Source: Devosia sp. SL43 (GTDB lineage: Bacteria > Pseudomonadota > Alphaproteobacteria > Rhizobiales > Devosiaceae). From it: DNA of 44,650 bases. The translations under genes and the position numbers were made by a program. The notes beneath the pieces are model-generated. The model ran no database searches, was not told the DNA's origin, and saw only the letters and a program-made list of their open reading frames with translations. Of the stretch, positions 38,424-44,650 are shown piece by piece; within the stretch, counting starts at the first letter, position 1; each line of letters opens with the position of its first letter. The stretch covers positions 1 to 44,650 of the forward strand of contig NZ_CP063402.1 of assembly GCF_021729885.1 (NCBI RefSeq), in the 5' to 3' direction.

Positions 38424-38470
38424 TTAGTGGTACTAATTTTCCTGTTGCACTCAAACTTTAGTGGTGCTAA
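38424..38470. promoter_or_regulatory. Second operator pair, 34 bases apart
   Basis: TTAGTGGTACTAA (38424-38436, 12 of 13 to consensus) and TTAGTGGTGCTAA (38458-38470, 13 of 13) lie upstream of the rightward early genes. Their centres are 34 bases apart, as for the first two sites at 37022-37068. The second site covers the spacer and -10 of the promoter. Confidence 0.7.
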
Positions 38471-38473
38471 TAC
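38445..38473 (+). promoter_or_regulatory. Rightward early promoter under repressor control
   Basis: TTGCAC (38445-38450), a 17-bp spacer and TAATAC (38468-38473) form a promoter whose spacer and -10 are overlapped by the perfect operator at 38458-38470. It should drive the rightward chain from 38523 to the integrase. Confidence 0.7.
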
Positions 38474-38522
38474 TCCATCCATCAGATCAGCGAGGCGATT
38501 GCCTCTATGGAGATGGATTTCG

Positions 38523-38807
38523 ATGAGCACAGCCGTCCAGACAACCAACCCTACCGAGACCTTTCGATCCATCGCCGCCGACCGGCTCCGGTCGGTTGCA
38601 GACATGTCGCTGCACAATTTGGTCGATGAGTTCGTCAGGCTCACATCCGCGATCGAGGCTGGCGAACTGCCGAAGGCAGACGGCGAGTATGGCGCCCCAA
38701 AATATTCCGACGCTGCCAAGGTCGCCATCGAAGAACGCAAGCTGGTGAATGGTGCCACGCGTGCCCGCTTCGGCTTTGGCTTCGATCTCTACGACGCAGA
38801 CTTCTGA
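38523..38807 (+). CDS. First rightward early protein, hypothetical
   Basis: This 94-residue protein starts at ATG 38523; the longer frame to 38382 covers the operator and is not real. It is helical in its first half (ETFRSIAADRLRSVADMSLHNLVDEFV, here given in part) and has a short glycine/tyrosine-rich middle (GEYGAPKYSDAAKVAIEE). No known domain. It lies about 45 bases downstream of the promoter's expected start point. Confidence 0.65.
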   Translation: MSTAVQTTNPTETFRSIAADRLRSVADMSLHNLVDEFVRLTSAIEAGELPKADGEYGAPKYSDAAKVAIEERKLVNGATRARFGFGFDLYDADF

Positions 38808-38862
38808 TCCTCACCTGAGCGCATCCGAGTGGTGCGTTCTAGCGAAGATCAGGAGATGGACG

Positions 38863-39090
38863 ATGGAAGACCAGACGATCACGCTCAACCAGAACGCGAC
38901 CCAGTGTATCCGCACCGTCTCTGAGTGGGGCGCTGACCACATCCACAACATTTGCAGTGGCACCACGACGACGCTGCCGTGGGGGCTCGGGGGCTGGGCA
39001 GTGGTGGGCGGCATCGGCCTCGCAGGCATCATCGGCGTGGTGATGATCGCCATGATGCTGGCCATGGTCGTCGACATTTTCCGCTGGTGA
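38863..39090 (+). CDS. Small single-pass membrane protein
   Basis: This 75-residue protein starts at ATG 38863 (AGGAG 7 bases upstream). The last 35 residues are strongly hydrophobic (AVVGGIGLAGIIGVVMIAMM and more), giving a single long anchor or hairpin. The polar N-half has two cysteines. It may be a membrane protein of the early region, such as an exclusion or lysis-inhibition factor, but no family is recognised. Confidence 0.6.
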   Translation: MEDQTITLNQNATQCIRTVSEWGADHIHNICSGTTTTLPWGLGGWAVVGGIGLAGIIGVVMIAMMLAMVVDIFRW

Positions 39091-39095
39091 TCGTC

Positions 39096-39416
39096 ATGAT
39101 CGATCACCACGAACAGCACTGCCGCCAGATCCTCATAGATGAGCTTGAGGCGGTATATCCAAGCCTATCGGTATGGGCTTCAGCAGAGTTTGACGCTGGG
39201 GTTTCTGCTTCGAAGCTGAGGTCGGTGCTGTTCGTTGTGAGCCCTGAAGCGGCACGGCTTGCCGAGCGCTCTGCTGATTTAGCCAACGCTGTCACCTTCG
39301 ACGACAGCGGCACTTTGGGCAAAGGCGGCAATGGCGGGCTGCTGTCTCGCGAGACCATCCACAAGGCCGGTCTCGTTCAACTCACCCTCAACGATATCAA
39401 GAAATTGAAAGGCTGA
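39096..39416 (+). CDS. Hypothetical protein
   Basis: This 106-residue protein starts at ATG 39096, 5 bases after the previous stop. It has alternating helix and strand (HCRQILIDELEAVYPSL, KLRSVLFVVSPEAARLAE, ETIHKAGLVQLTLNDIKKL). There is no catalytic motif. It is part of the rightward early chain. Confidence 0.62.
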   Translation: MIDHHEQHCRQILIDELEAVYPSLSVWASAEFDAGVSASKLRSVLFVVSPEAARLAERSADLANAVTFDDSGTLGKGGNGGLLSRETIHKAGLVQLTLNDIKKLKG

Positions 39417-39420
39417 ATCC

Positions 39421-39621
39421 ATGGCCAGAGGAACACGCAACGTCGGGCTGCTGGAGCAGCTTGGATATCGGAAGGGCCGAAAGGTCAGGCCAATGCCTCC
39501 GACCGAAGAACAGAAGGCTGCATTGCGCGCCTTGCAGGCTGACTACTTCCGCAAAATGGCGCCGACATGGGGTGTTGCTCCCGATGAAGTCGATGCGTGG
39601 ATCGAGGAGCAGGTAGCATGA
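39421..39621 (+). CDS. Small hypothetical protein
   Basis: This 66-residue, basic then acidic protein (GTRNVGLLEQLGYRKGRKVRP, EEQKAALRALQADYFRKM) is largely helical. It begins 4 bases after the previous stop and overlaps the next start by ATGA. No recognised family. Confidence 0.62.
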   Translation: MARGTRNVGLLEQLGYRKGRKVRPMPPTEEQKAALRALQADYFRKMAPTWGVAPDEVDAWIEEQVA

Positions 39622-39896
39622 TCGGCGTCACCGATAGCTCTGGCCTCGCCAAGGTCGATGATTGGCGCGCTCGTGTTGCGGTCGAGGGTAACACCGACCT
39701 GAACCACGACAACCTTGAGCCGGCGCCAGTCGATTACTACGCCCGCGACACTGCTGATCTTGATCGGTCCCGCGTCCATCTGGCGAACTGCATCATGAAT
39801 TGCGGCACTCGCATTTACGCCGGTGACGATCATGTCGTCGTGCCGCCGAACGATGAATTCTACTGTTTCGACTGCGCTAGGACGGAGGCAGCATAG
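39618..39896 (+). CDS. Small protein with paired cysteine knuckles
   Basis: This 92-residue protein starts at ATG 39618 in an ATGA overlap. Near the C-terminus it has CIMNC and CFDC, about 30 residues apart, which could form a zinc site. The first half is polar (DNLEPAPVDYYARDTADLDR). It may be a small nucleic-acid-binding protein. No recognised family. Confidence 0.6.
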   Translation: MIGVTDSSGLAKVDDWRARVAVEGNTDLNHDNLEPAPVDYYARDTADLDRSRVHLANCIMNCGTRIYAGDDHVVVPPNDEFYCFDCARTEAA

Positions 39897-39898
39897 CC

Positions 39899-40159
39899 AT
39901 GGCTTTCACGATCGTGTTCCCCGGCTGGCCGACGAAGATCGAGGGCAACATCTTCGATGTCGAGACCCCCTTTGGCAAAGTCGAGACTATCGCCGTTGGC
40001 GACACCTGCACTCAGGCCGACCTATTCCGCGAGGCCCTTGAGGAAATCGCCGATGGCGTGATGTCCGGCGCTGCCCTGCAAGCCGTCGCTCAGAAGGCAC
40101 TCGACGCCGCTGACGCCGCGATGATGGCTGAACTGAATACGAGGAGGGCGGCATCTTGA
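39899..40159 (+). CDS. Hypothetical protein
   Basis: This 86-residue protein has a strand-rich start (FTIVFPGWPTKIEGNIFDVE) and a helical end (LQAVAQKALDAADAAMMAEL). It is separated from the previous gene by 2 bases and overlaps the next TTG start. Function is unknown. Confidence 0.6.
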   Translation: MAFTIVFPGWPTKIEGNIFDVETPFGKVETIAVGDTCTQADLFREALEEIADGVMSGAALQAVAQKALDAADAAMMAELNTRRAAS

Positions 40160-40263
40160 ACCCCACCCTTTCCACCACCCTCTGCATTACCTGGGCGGCT
40201 GTAGCTTTGGCTGCTGCTTACTGGTGTCGCTGGGATGAACCCATATGGATGGGGCTGTTCTGA
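40156..40263 (+). CDS. Very small membrane protein with TTG start
   Basis: This 35-residue protein starts at TTG 40156 (GGAGG 8 bases upstream), overlapping the previous TGA, and ends at 40263, where the next ATG begins. It is one hydrophobic helix (LCITWAAVALAAAYWCRW). The exact packing between two genes supports it as real. Function is unknown. Confidence 0.5.
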   Translation: MNPTLSTTLCITWAAVALAAAYWCRWDEPIWMGLF

Positions 40264-40490
40264 TGGGCCTCCGCTTCATCCGCATCGAACGCTTTGACCA
40301 CTTCGACGCCAGGATCATTTGCGAAAGCAGGTTCCTCTGGTTCAAGCCCCGCCGCGTCGTATTCGTCGGCAACTGCACCGTCTGGCACAGCTACCCGGAC
40401 GGGAAGCGCGTGCCTACCGGGATAGAACTGTGGTTCTGCGACATCTGGAAAAGCTGGAAATGGCGACAGGCAGAAGGCGGTGCCTCGTGA
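40263..40490 (+). CDS. Small hypothetical protein rich in aromatic residues
   Basis: This 75-residue protein starts at ATG 40263, on the last base of the previous stop. It is basic and aromatic-rich (FIRIERFDHFDARII, LWFCDIWKSWKWR), suggesting a compact beta fold. It is translationally coupled to the next gene through a GTGA overlap. Confidence 0.6.
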   Translation: MGLRFIRIERFDHFDARIICESRFLWFKPRRVVFVGNCTVWHSYPDGKRVPTGIELWFCDIWKSWKWRQAEGGAS

Positions 40491-40609
40491 GCCAGGTCAC
40501 CCACCAGATCGGTCGTCCCATCGGCCCTTTCCCCATCATCGAGGATTTCCGAACAGACCCTAGAACAGCATGGGCTCCTAAGCCTGTGAAGGTGGAGAAG
40601 GCAGCATGA
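40487..40609 (+). CDS. Very small hypothetical protein with GTG start
   Basis: This 40-residue frame starts at GTG 40487 (GTGA overlap with the previous stop) and ends in an ATGA overlap with the SLOG gene. The proline-rich sequence (IGRPIGPFPIIEDFRTDP) has no recognised domain. It is supported by tight coupling only. Confidence 0.45.
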   Translation: MSQVTHQIGRPIGPFPIIEDFRTDPRTAWAPKPVKVEKAA

Positions 40610-40959
40610 CTCGCGTTCTCGTCTGTGGCGGCCGCGACTACAACGACGCCGCTCGCGTGTTTGCTGTTCTCGACAAGATGCACGACCATGCAGGTATCGA
40701 CGCCATCATCGAGGGTGGCGCCCGTGGCGCTGACGCTTGCGGCAAGGAATGGGCTTACCGCCGCCAGGTGGAGGTCGAAACCTTCGAAGCCGATTGGGAG
40801 AACCAGGGCAGCTTTGCTGGCCCTGCTCGAAACAAGCGCATGCTGGACGAGGGCAAGCCAGACCTGGTCATTGCGTTCCCCGGCGGCCGCGGTACGGCCG
40901 ACATGGTCCGGAAGGCCCGCAAGGCTGGCGTGGAAGTCGTGGAAATCGCCCATGGCTAG
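40606..40959 (+). CDS. DUF2493 (SLOG superfamily, YpsA-like) protein
   Basis: This 117-residue protein matches DUF2493/SLOG: TRVLVCGGRDYND at the N-terminus, the nucleotide-loop-like IIEGGARGADACGKEWA (about 35-50), then RNKRMLDEGKPDLVIAFPGG (about 75-95) and RGTADMVRKARKAGVEVVEI. SLOG proteins bind nucleotide-derived ligands and occur in phages and defence islands. The active form and ligand are unknown here. It overlaps the following HNH gene by 8 bases. Confidence 0.85.
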   Translation: MTRVLVCGGRDYNDAARVFAVLDKMHDHAGIDAIIEGGARGADACGKEWAYRRQVEVETFEADWENQGSFAGPARNKRMLDEGKPDLVIAFPGGRGTADMVRKARKAGVEVVEIAHG

Positions 40960-41389
40960 ATCCCGTAAAGCTCAATCATGGGTCGCCAAGCATCACGACC
41001 AGGCCATCCCGGAATCGGTGAAGCGCCATATCCTCGAGCGGCAGATGAATGCTGCCGGCGAAGTCATCTGCACCGATTGCGGCAATGTCATCAGGCCCGG
41101 TCAGGTGAAGGCGTTCGATCACGAAACTCCCCTGGCAGATGGCGGCGAGCATTCCGAAGCGAACCTTCGGGCCATCCACGAAAAGCCATGTCACGCCATC
41201 AAGACCGCCGCCGAGGCAAAGGCGCGGACAAAGGCCCGCAGCCAGTTTGCCGCGGTGCATGGGATCAAGACCAGCAAGTCCGAATTGCGCAGCGCCGGCT
41301 TCGCGCCAGCCGCGCCCCAGCATCGCGCCACCGCACCCCGCACACCCAAATTCGAGGGCGACATCATGGCCCGGAGGATAACCCCATGA
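40952..41389 (+). CDS. HNH endonuclease (classic McrA type)
   Basis: This 145-residue protein starts at ATG 40952, overlapping the DUF2493 gene. The core is CTDCGNVIRPGQ (zinc-binding cysteines), FDHETPLADGGEHSEANLR (D-H pair and N) and HEKPCHAIKTAAEAK (last H). The C-terminus is basic and disordered (FAPAAPQHRATAPRTPKF). It is a fourth subtype of HNH protein in this phage and the fifth HNH gene. A restriction-like, homing or host-takeover nuclease is possible. Confidence 0.82.
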   Translation: MARSRKAQSWVAKHHDQAIPESVKRHILERQMNAAGEVICTDCGNVIRPGQVKAFDHETPLADGGEHSEANLRAIHEKPCHAIKTAAEAKARTKARSQFAAVHGIKTSKSELRSAGFAPAAPQHRATAPRTPKFEGDIMARRITP

Positions 41390-41817
41390 CCGAACAATCC
41401 CCATCCGGTTCTAAGATAGAAGGGCTGGTATCTCCGTTGGTTTGGGAGCGCGTTCACGAATACAAATGGGCAAGCCGCCAACCAGCCGCCGATTACACCA
41501 TAGTCGAAGAGAGTCAGGGGTTTGCCCTATATCGCGGCGCTGACCACGTTTCGCAGCAGCCGCTTCTTGGGCCAGCTAAATCCGCCGCCCAATCCGACTA
41601 CGCTCGGCATGTTCTCTCCGCTGTCCCTGCCCTTATCGACCGCATAGAGGCGTTGGAACGCGCGTTGAGGCCGTTTGGCACGTACCTTGAGACGATGCCG
41701 TTTGATCTGGACGGCAAGGGCAACCCGTTGCCGGATAATACCGGTCCCGGATGGACCTATTTGACCGCAGGCGACTTCCGCCTCGCCCGCACAACTCTTT
41801 ACGGAGAGACGAAATGA
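41386..41817 (+). CDS. Hypothetical early protein
   Basis: This 143-residue protein starts at ATG 41386 in an ATGA overlap. It has a short strand-rich N-half (FALYRGADHVSQQPLLGP), a helical centre (LSAVPALIDRIEALERALRPF) and a glycine/proline-rich end. No domain was recognised. Coupled to the next gene by ATGA. Confidence 0.6.
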   Translation: MTEQSPSGSKIEGLVSPLVWERVHEYKWASRQPAADYTIVEESQGFALYRGADHVSQQPLLGPAKSAAQSDYARHVLSAVPALIDRIEALERALRPFGTYLETMPFDLDGKGNPLPDNTGPGWTYLTAGDFRLARTTLYGETK

Positions 41818-42665
41818 GCAGTGAGACACGAGTGTCGGATGAATTGAGCGGCGGAAAGAAAACACCAGGTGAAGTCGTATTCGAGCTTGAGCGCGAGGCT
41901 GCTGCCCTATCGATTGAAGGCGAGCGTCGTGGCGCTGACGATGCAGAGATGTTCGATGCCACTGCGATGCTGCTCGTAAAGGCGTCCGTAATGATCAAGA
42001 GCCTCGAACGCCGCACCCTCGAAACCCCACCCCTTGCTGCACAGGATGGGGCGCTTACCGCAGTTCAGAAGCTCGCCGTCTCGATGACAGATGAGAAAAT
42101 CGCGAACGCGTTGGACGAAGAGTGCGAAACGATCCTTCAGCTCATAATCCACGACCAGCCACATCAGGTTGCCGAGCATGTCGGGGCGCTGAAATCATGG
42201 TCGGGGATGCTGCGCGGTCGCGCTAGTCGGATGCCTGCCACCCCACCCTCCCAAGCCATTGATGCCGGGTATGGGGAGGCTGTGGCTTGGGAGGGTTACT
42301 GGCCCGGAGCGGGCTCGATCAACAGCCAGACAAGCCTGACGCGGTTCCGTTCGACCATGGAAAAGTGGGAGAAGGATGGAGCAGAGATTACACCCCTCTA
42401 CTACACCCACCCCGCAGCGGGGAGAGTGAGCGTCAGCGATGATCGAGGAAATCAACCTCAAACGCCCGCTGCGCAAGGCTCTGCGCCCGTCGAAGGCTTA
42501 AATGCAAATCAACTACTTGATATAGTCCGGAGCATAGAGAACAACCCTCCCGATTTATGGGGTGGGGTTGTCGGTGATCCAGGGCGAGCCCACTACGATA
42601 CCGGCTGGTTCGCCGCCTGTCACGCCATACGTGCATCCCTGTCTAGCCTTGGAGGTGGGGAATGA
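41814..42665 (+). CDS. Hypothetical early protein, Ea22-like features
   Basis: This 283-residue protein starts at ATG 41814. The N-half is helical and acidic (EVVFELEREAAALSIEGERRG, LLVKASVMIKSLERR). The middle has W-E-K-D-G-A-E-I-T-P-L-Y, a block that in Ea22-type early phage proteins ends a repeated domain. The end is proline/glycine-rich, suggesting disorder. Such early proteins are highly variable; the match is weak and the function is unknown. Confidence 0.55.
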   Translation: MSSETRVSDELSGGKKTPGEVVFELEREAAALSIEGERRGADDAEMFDATAMLLVKASVMIKSLERRTLETPPLAAQDGALTAVQKLAVSMTDEKIANALDEECETILQLIIHDQPHQVAEHVGALKSWSGMLRGRASRMPATPPSQAIDAGYGEAVAWEGYWPGAGSINSQTSLTRFRSTMEKWEKDGAEITPLYYTHPAAGRVSVSDDRGNQPQTPAAQGSAPVEGLNANQLLDIVRSIENNPPDLWGGVVGDPGRAHYDTGWFAACHAIRASLSSLGGGE

Positions 42666-43066
42666 GCAGTTCCAGCGAAAGCCACGGCACCCACGATCTT
42701 AACACTCCCGCTCCGTCCACAGCAGTGGCAGAGGGGATCGTGGAGCGTTTGCGGGAGCTGATAGGCGAGTATTTCGACCTGGGTTATGCGGAAGGCGCGA
42801 CAGGCCGCGATGCCGACACCGTGGGCGGCGATGCGCAGAGGGTCTGGTCGGAAATCGCCTCAACCATAGCAGCTATATCCGAAGAAAACCGCCTGTCCAT
42901 GCAGACCATTGCAGACGAGCGGGAACGTGCGGAGAAGGCCGAGGCTGCACTAGCCACTGCGCAAGAGGCTTTGGAGCGAGCTTACGACTTCCTCGGAGGC
43001 GTGGACGGTGCGGTAGAACTTCGCGCCCTGATAGCAGCATCCCTCGCATCGGGGCCAAAGCCATGA
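42662..43066 (+). CDS. Hypothetical coiled-coil protein
   Basis: This 134-residue protein overlaps the previous gene by ATGA. A disordered N-terminus leads into helices (IVERLRELIGEYFDLGYAEG) and a long coiled coil (ERERAEKAEAALATAQEALER). It looks like a small scaffold or binding protein; no family recognised. It is coupled to the small membrane gene that follows. Confidence 0.6.
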   Translation: MSSSSESHGTHDLNTPAPSTAVAEGIVERLRELIGEYFDLGYAEGATGRDADTVGGDAQRVWSEIASTIAAISEENRLSMQTIADERERAEKAEAALATAQEALERAYDFLGGVDGAVELRALIAASLASGPKP

Positions 43067-43206
43067 GCGACCGCACAGACCGTGAGTTCCTGCCCCTGAT
43101 CATCCTGACGGTCGTGGTTGTGTCGGGAGCGGTATTTGTCCTTGCATCTCTATTAGCGCAAGGGGTGATCCTGGCTAAGGATATGGGGTGGTGGCCATGG
43201 GGCTGA
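43063..43206 (+). CDS. Very small single-pass membrane protein
   Basis: This 47-residue frame begins at ATG 43063 in an ATGA overlap and ends at TGA 43206, one base into the start of the next gene. It has a basic/acidic N-terminus and one strong hydrophobic segment (LIILTVVVVSGAVFVLASLL). Supported by overlap and topology; function unknown. Confidence 0.5.
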   Translation: MSDRTDREFLPLIILTVVVVSGAVFVLASLLAQGVILAKDMGWWPWG

Positions 43207-43448
43207 TGGCTCCTCACAAGCGCATGCTGACCAAGGACGAGGCCGCAAGCTATTGCGGCTTCCCCACCACGTCACGCTTCGAATCCGCTGCCTTCCCGCA
43301 CGTCATCCCTGTGAATTACGGGAATTGCGTGCGTTACGATCGCGTCCGACTTGACGAATGGCTCGACACCCTCAGCCAATCCCAGCCCTCTAATGCAATG
43401 GGAATAGTCGAGGCCCTCAAGCATGCTGGTTCGCATCGTGGGCGTTAA
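43206..43448 (+). CDS. Probable excisionase / AlpA-type DNA-binding protein
   Basis: This 80-residue protein starts at ATG 43206; an earlier in-frame ATG at 43197 is less likely. MLTKDEAASYCGF, PHVIPVNYGNCVRYDRVRLDEWLD gives the HTH_17/excisionase pattern: a short helix-turn-helix and a wing ending in DEWL. It directly precedes and overlaps the integrase by 26 bases, the usual place for a recombination directionality factor. It should bind attachment-site DNA and favour excision. Confidence 0.75.
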   Translation: MAPHKRMLTKDEAASYCGFPTTSRFESAAFPHVIPVNYGNCVRYDRVRLDEWLDTLSQSQPSNAMGIVEALKHAGSHRGR

Positions 43449-44592
43449 GACCTATACCGACCGCCACGGCAAGCGCAGGCGCTATTACCGGCGCAAGGGA
43501 TGCCCCACAGTAACCATGGACCCGACGCTTGATGGCAATGCCCTCGCCGCCGAGGTCGCCCGCCTGGACGCGCTCTATAAGCCATATGCGGCCCGCGCCG
43601 GCACGCTGATCCTGCTCATCCAAGCCTACAAAGCGAAGTCGGCTCACTGGGCGGGTCTGCGCGAGCGGACCCAGGCCGACTATGACCGCGTGTTCGACTA
43701 TCTCCGCCCGGTCTATGATCAGCGCTTGGTCGACTTCACCGCCCCCGTCATTGCCAGCATGCGCGACACGGCGCGCGAGCAGCGCGGCTTCAAGTTCGCG
43801 AACCAGATGTTGGTGACGCTCAAGATGCTATTCGCCTTCGGCGTCGAGTATGGGCACATGACCATCAACCCGGCCGCCGATATCTCGACCGTCGCTCGGC
43901 CCACGGATTTACCGGAAGCGAATCGGCCATGGTCGCCAGAGGAAGCGATCGAGCTGATGCGGGCGCCGATCTACCTCGCCGCGCCCATTGCCATGTCGGC
44001 ATACCTCGGGCTGCGCGAGGGTGACGTTCTGAAGATGGCAAAGACCGCCATAGATGATCAGCAGCGGCTATTGAGCCTCACCACCAGCAAGACACGTCGA
44101 TCGCTCGAATTGCCCGTCTGCGATGATCTGCGGGCGATCCTGATAGCGTTCCAGAAGTGGCGTGCCGCCTTCTGGGATGAGCAGCAGCGCAAGAAGCCGA
44201 AGCTGGTGATGCAGGACCGGGCCACGACCATGTTCGTCAACTCTCGCGGCCAGCCATGGACCTCAGACGGATTCCGAACGTCGTGGGGGAAGTGGCGGGA
44301 CAGTCTGGTGGAAGGGAAGAAGGTTGCGCCGGGCTGCACATTCCATGGCGGCCGTCACACGGTGGCGACCATATTGGCGGAATGCGGCTTTGAGGCGCTG
44401 CAGGTCAAGCACCTGCTGGGTCATGGCAGCGAGACCATGACGGAGCATTATCAGCGGCGCGCGAAGCGGCGCGGCATGCTCAAGGATATGACCGATGCGG
44501 TGCAAATGGCCTATCGGGTCGGCGGGGGAAATGTCGTCGTGCTGGGACGGGCAGGGAACGGAAGTGACTACCCCTCGGATAACCGGGGCTAA
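43423..44592 (+). CDS. int: Tyrosine-type site-specific integrase
   Basis: This 389-residue protein recombines phage and host attachment sites. The N-terminal 70 residues are an arm-binding region with basic stretches (HGKRRRYYRRKG). Residues about 75-160 are the core-binding SAM-like domain (RERTQADYDRVFDYLRPV). The catalytic domain has R198 (LGLREGD), K223 (TTSKTRR), H308-x-x-R311 (FHGGRHTVAT), H334 (HLLGHGS) and the nucleophile Y343 (TEHY). It is the last gene in the window; the attachment site should lie within or just beyond the remaining 58 bases. Confidence 0.93.
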   Translation: MLVRIVGVKTYTDRHGKRRRYYRRKGCPTVTMDPTLDGNALAAEVARLDALYKPYAARAGTLILLIQAYKAKSAHWAGLRERTQADYDRVFDYLRPVYDQRLVDFTAPVIASMRDTAREQRGFKFANQMLVTLKMLFAFGVEYGHMTINPAADISTVARPTDLPEANRPWSPEEAIELMRAPIYLAAPIAMSAYLGLREGDVLKMAKTAIDDQQRLLSLTTSKTRRSLELPVCDDLRAILIAFQKWRAAFWDEQQRKKPKLVMQDRATTMFVNSRGQPWTSDGFRTSWGKWRDSLVEGKKVAPGCTFHGGRHTVATILAECGFEALQVKHLLGHGSETMTEHYQRRAKRRGMLKDMTDAVQMAYRVGGGNVVVLGRAGNGSDYPSDNRG

Positions 44593-44650
44593 CCGTTCAC
44601 TTCTGTTCTGGGAAGGCGACCGGAGAAACCTCAACAGTCGCAATTACTTG
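44593..44650. other. Right-end sequence after the integrase
   Basis: These 58 bases hold no gene. GGGCTAACC at 44584-44592 (overlapping the integrase stop) also occurs at 48-56 near the left end. Nine shared bases is too short to call an attachment repeat, although both positions are plausible for one. Confidence 0.25.

Noticed and set aside
48..44592. GGGCTAACC at both ends as attL/attR
   Set aside because: Nine shared bases in high-GC DNA can be chance, and there is no flanking similarity.
1..44650. Insertion sequences or transposases
   Set aside because: No transposase motif or flanking inverted repeats were seen. The only mobile elements supported are the HNH cassettes and the phage itself.

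Overview
The window reads as one temperate, long-tailed (siphovirus-type, HK97-like head) bacteriophage or prophage of about 44 kb, with essentially no host chromosome visible. The host is most likely an alphaproteobacterium, probably of the Rhizobiales/Hyphomicrobiales group. This is inferred from the high GC content, a gene-transfer-agent-type tail chaperone, a GapR (DUF2312) domain, a DUF6456-like protein and an initiator tRNA of the alphaproteobacterial type. No taxon was confirmed by a database search.

Layout. A short rightward micro-operon (102-863) sits at the left end. From about 37.0 kb the main transcription runs leftward on the minus strand. It covers early regulators and DNA-metabolism genes (37.0-30.3 kb), a replication block (30.8-28.9 kb) and a DUF6456-like candidate late regulator followed at once by a strong terminator and a tRNA-fMet gene (28.3-27.3 kb). 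Packaging and head genes follow: HNH, TerS, TerL, portal, protease, Ig-like protein, major capsid and connectors (27.1-18.7 kb). Next come the tail genes: tail tube, tail-assembly chaperone with a -1 frameshift, tape measure, tail tip and fibres (17.7-3.4 kb). A lysis cassette ends the late block (3.3-1.4 kb). An accessory island at 13.98-16.3 kb separates the tail chaperone from the tape measure, and a second HNH cassette (17.7-18.67 kb) separates the tail tube from the tail completion gene.

The lysis/lysogeny switch is at 37.0-37.1 kb. A leftward Cro/YdaS-like gene and a rightward XRE repressor diverge across three near-palindromic operators. Two further operator copies sit 1.4 kb away on a rightward promoter, in exactly the same geometry. 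The repressor leads a four-gene lysogeny operon (37104-38275) closed by a terminator. The second operator-controlled promoter drives a rightward chain of small, overlapping genes ending in a probable excisionase and a tyrosine integrase (38.5-44.6 kb).

How it should work: in the lysogen the repressor shuts both early promoters through the same 13-bp operator. On induction the leftward operon makes regulators, a methyltransferase and initiator-type proteins that may act on an iteron-like array inside the initiator gene. The DUF6456-like protein may then let transcription pass several leftward terminators to express the late genes. The least expected items are a tail-fibre paralogue carrying a twin-arginine export signal, a second small Tat protein whose 5' leader matches that of a distant HNH gene in fold but not in stem sequence, a GapR-ParB-like fusion, an HTH-GIY-YIG fusion and the phage-borne initiator tRNA.
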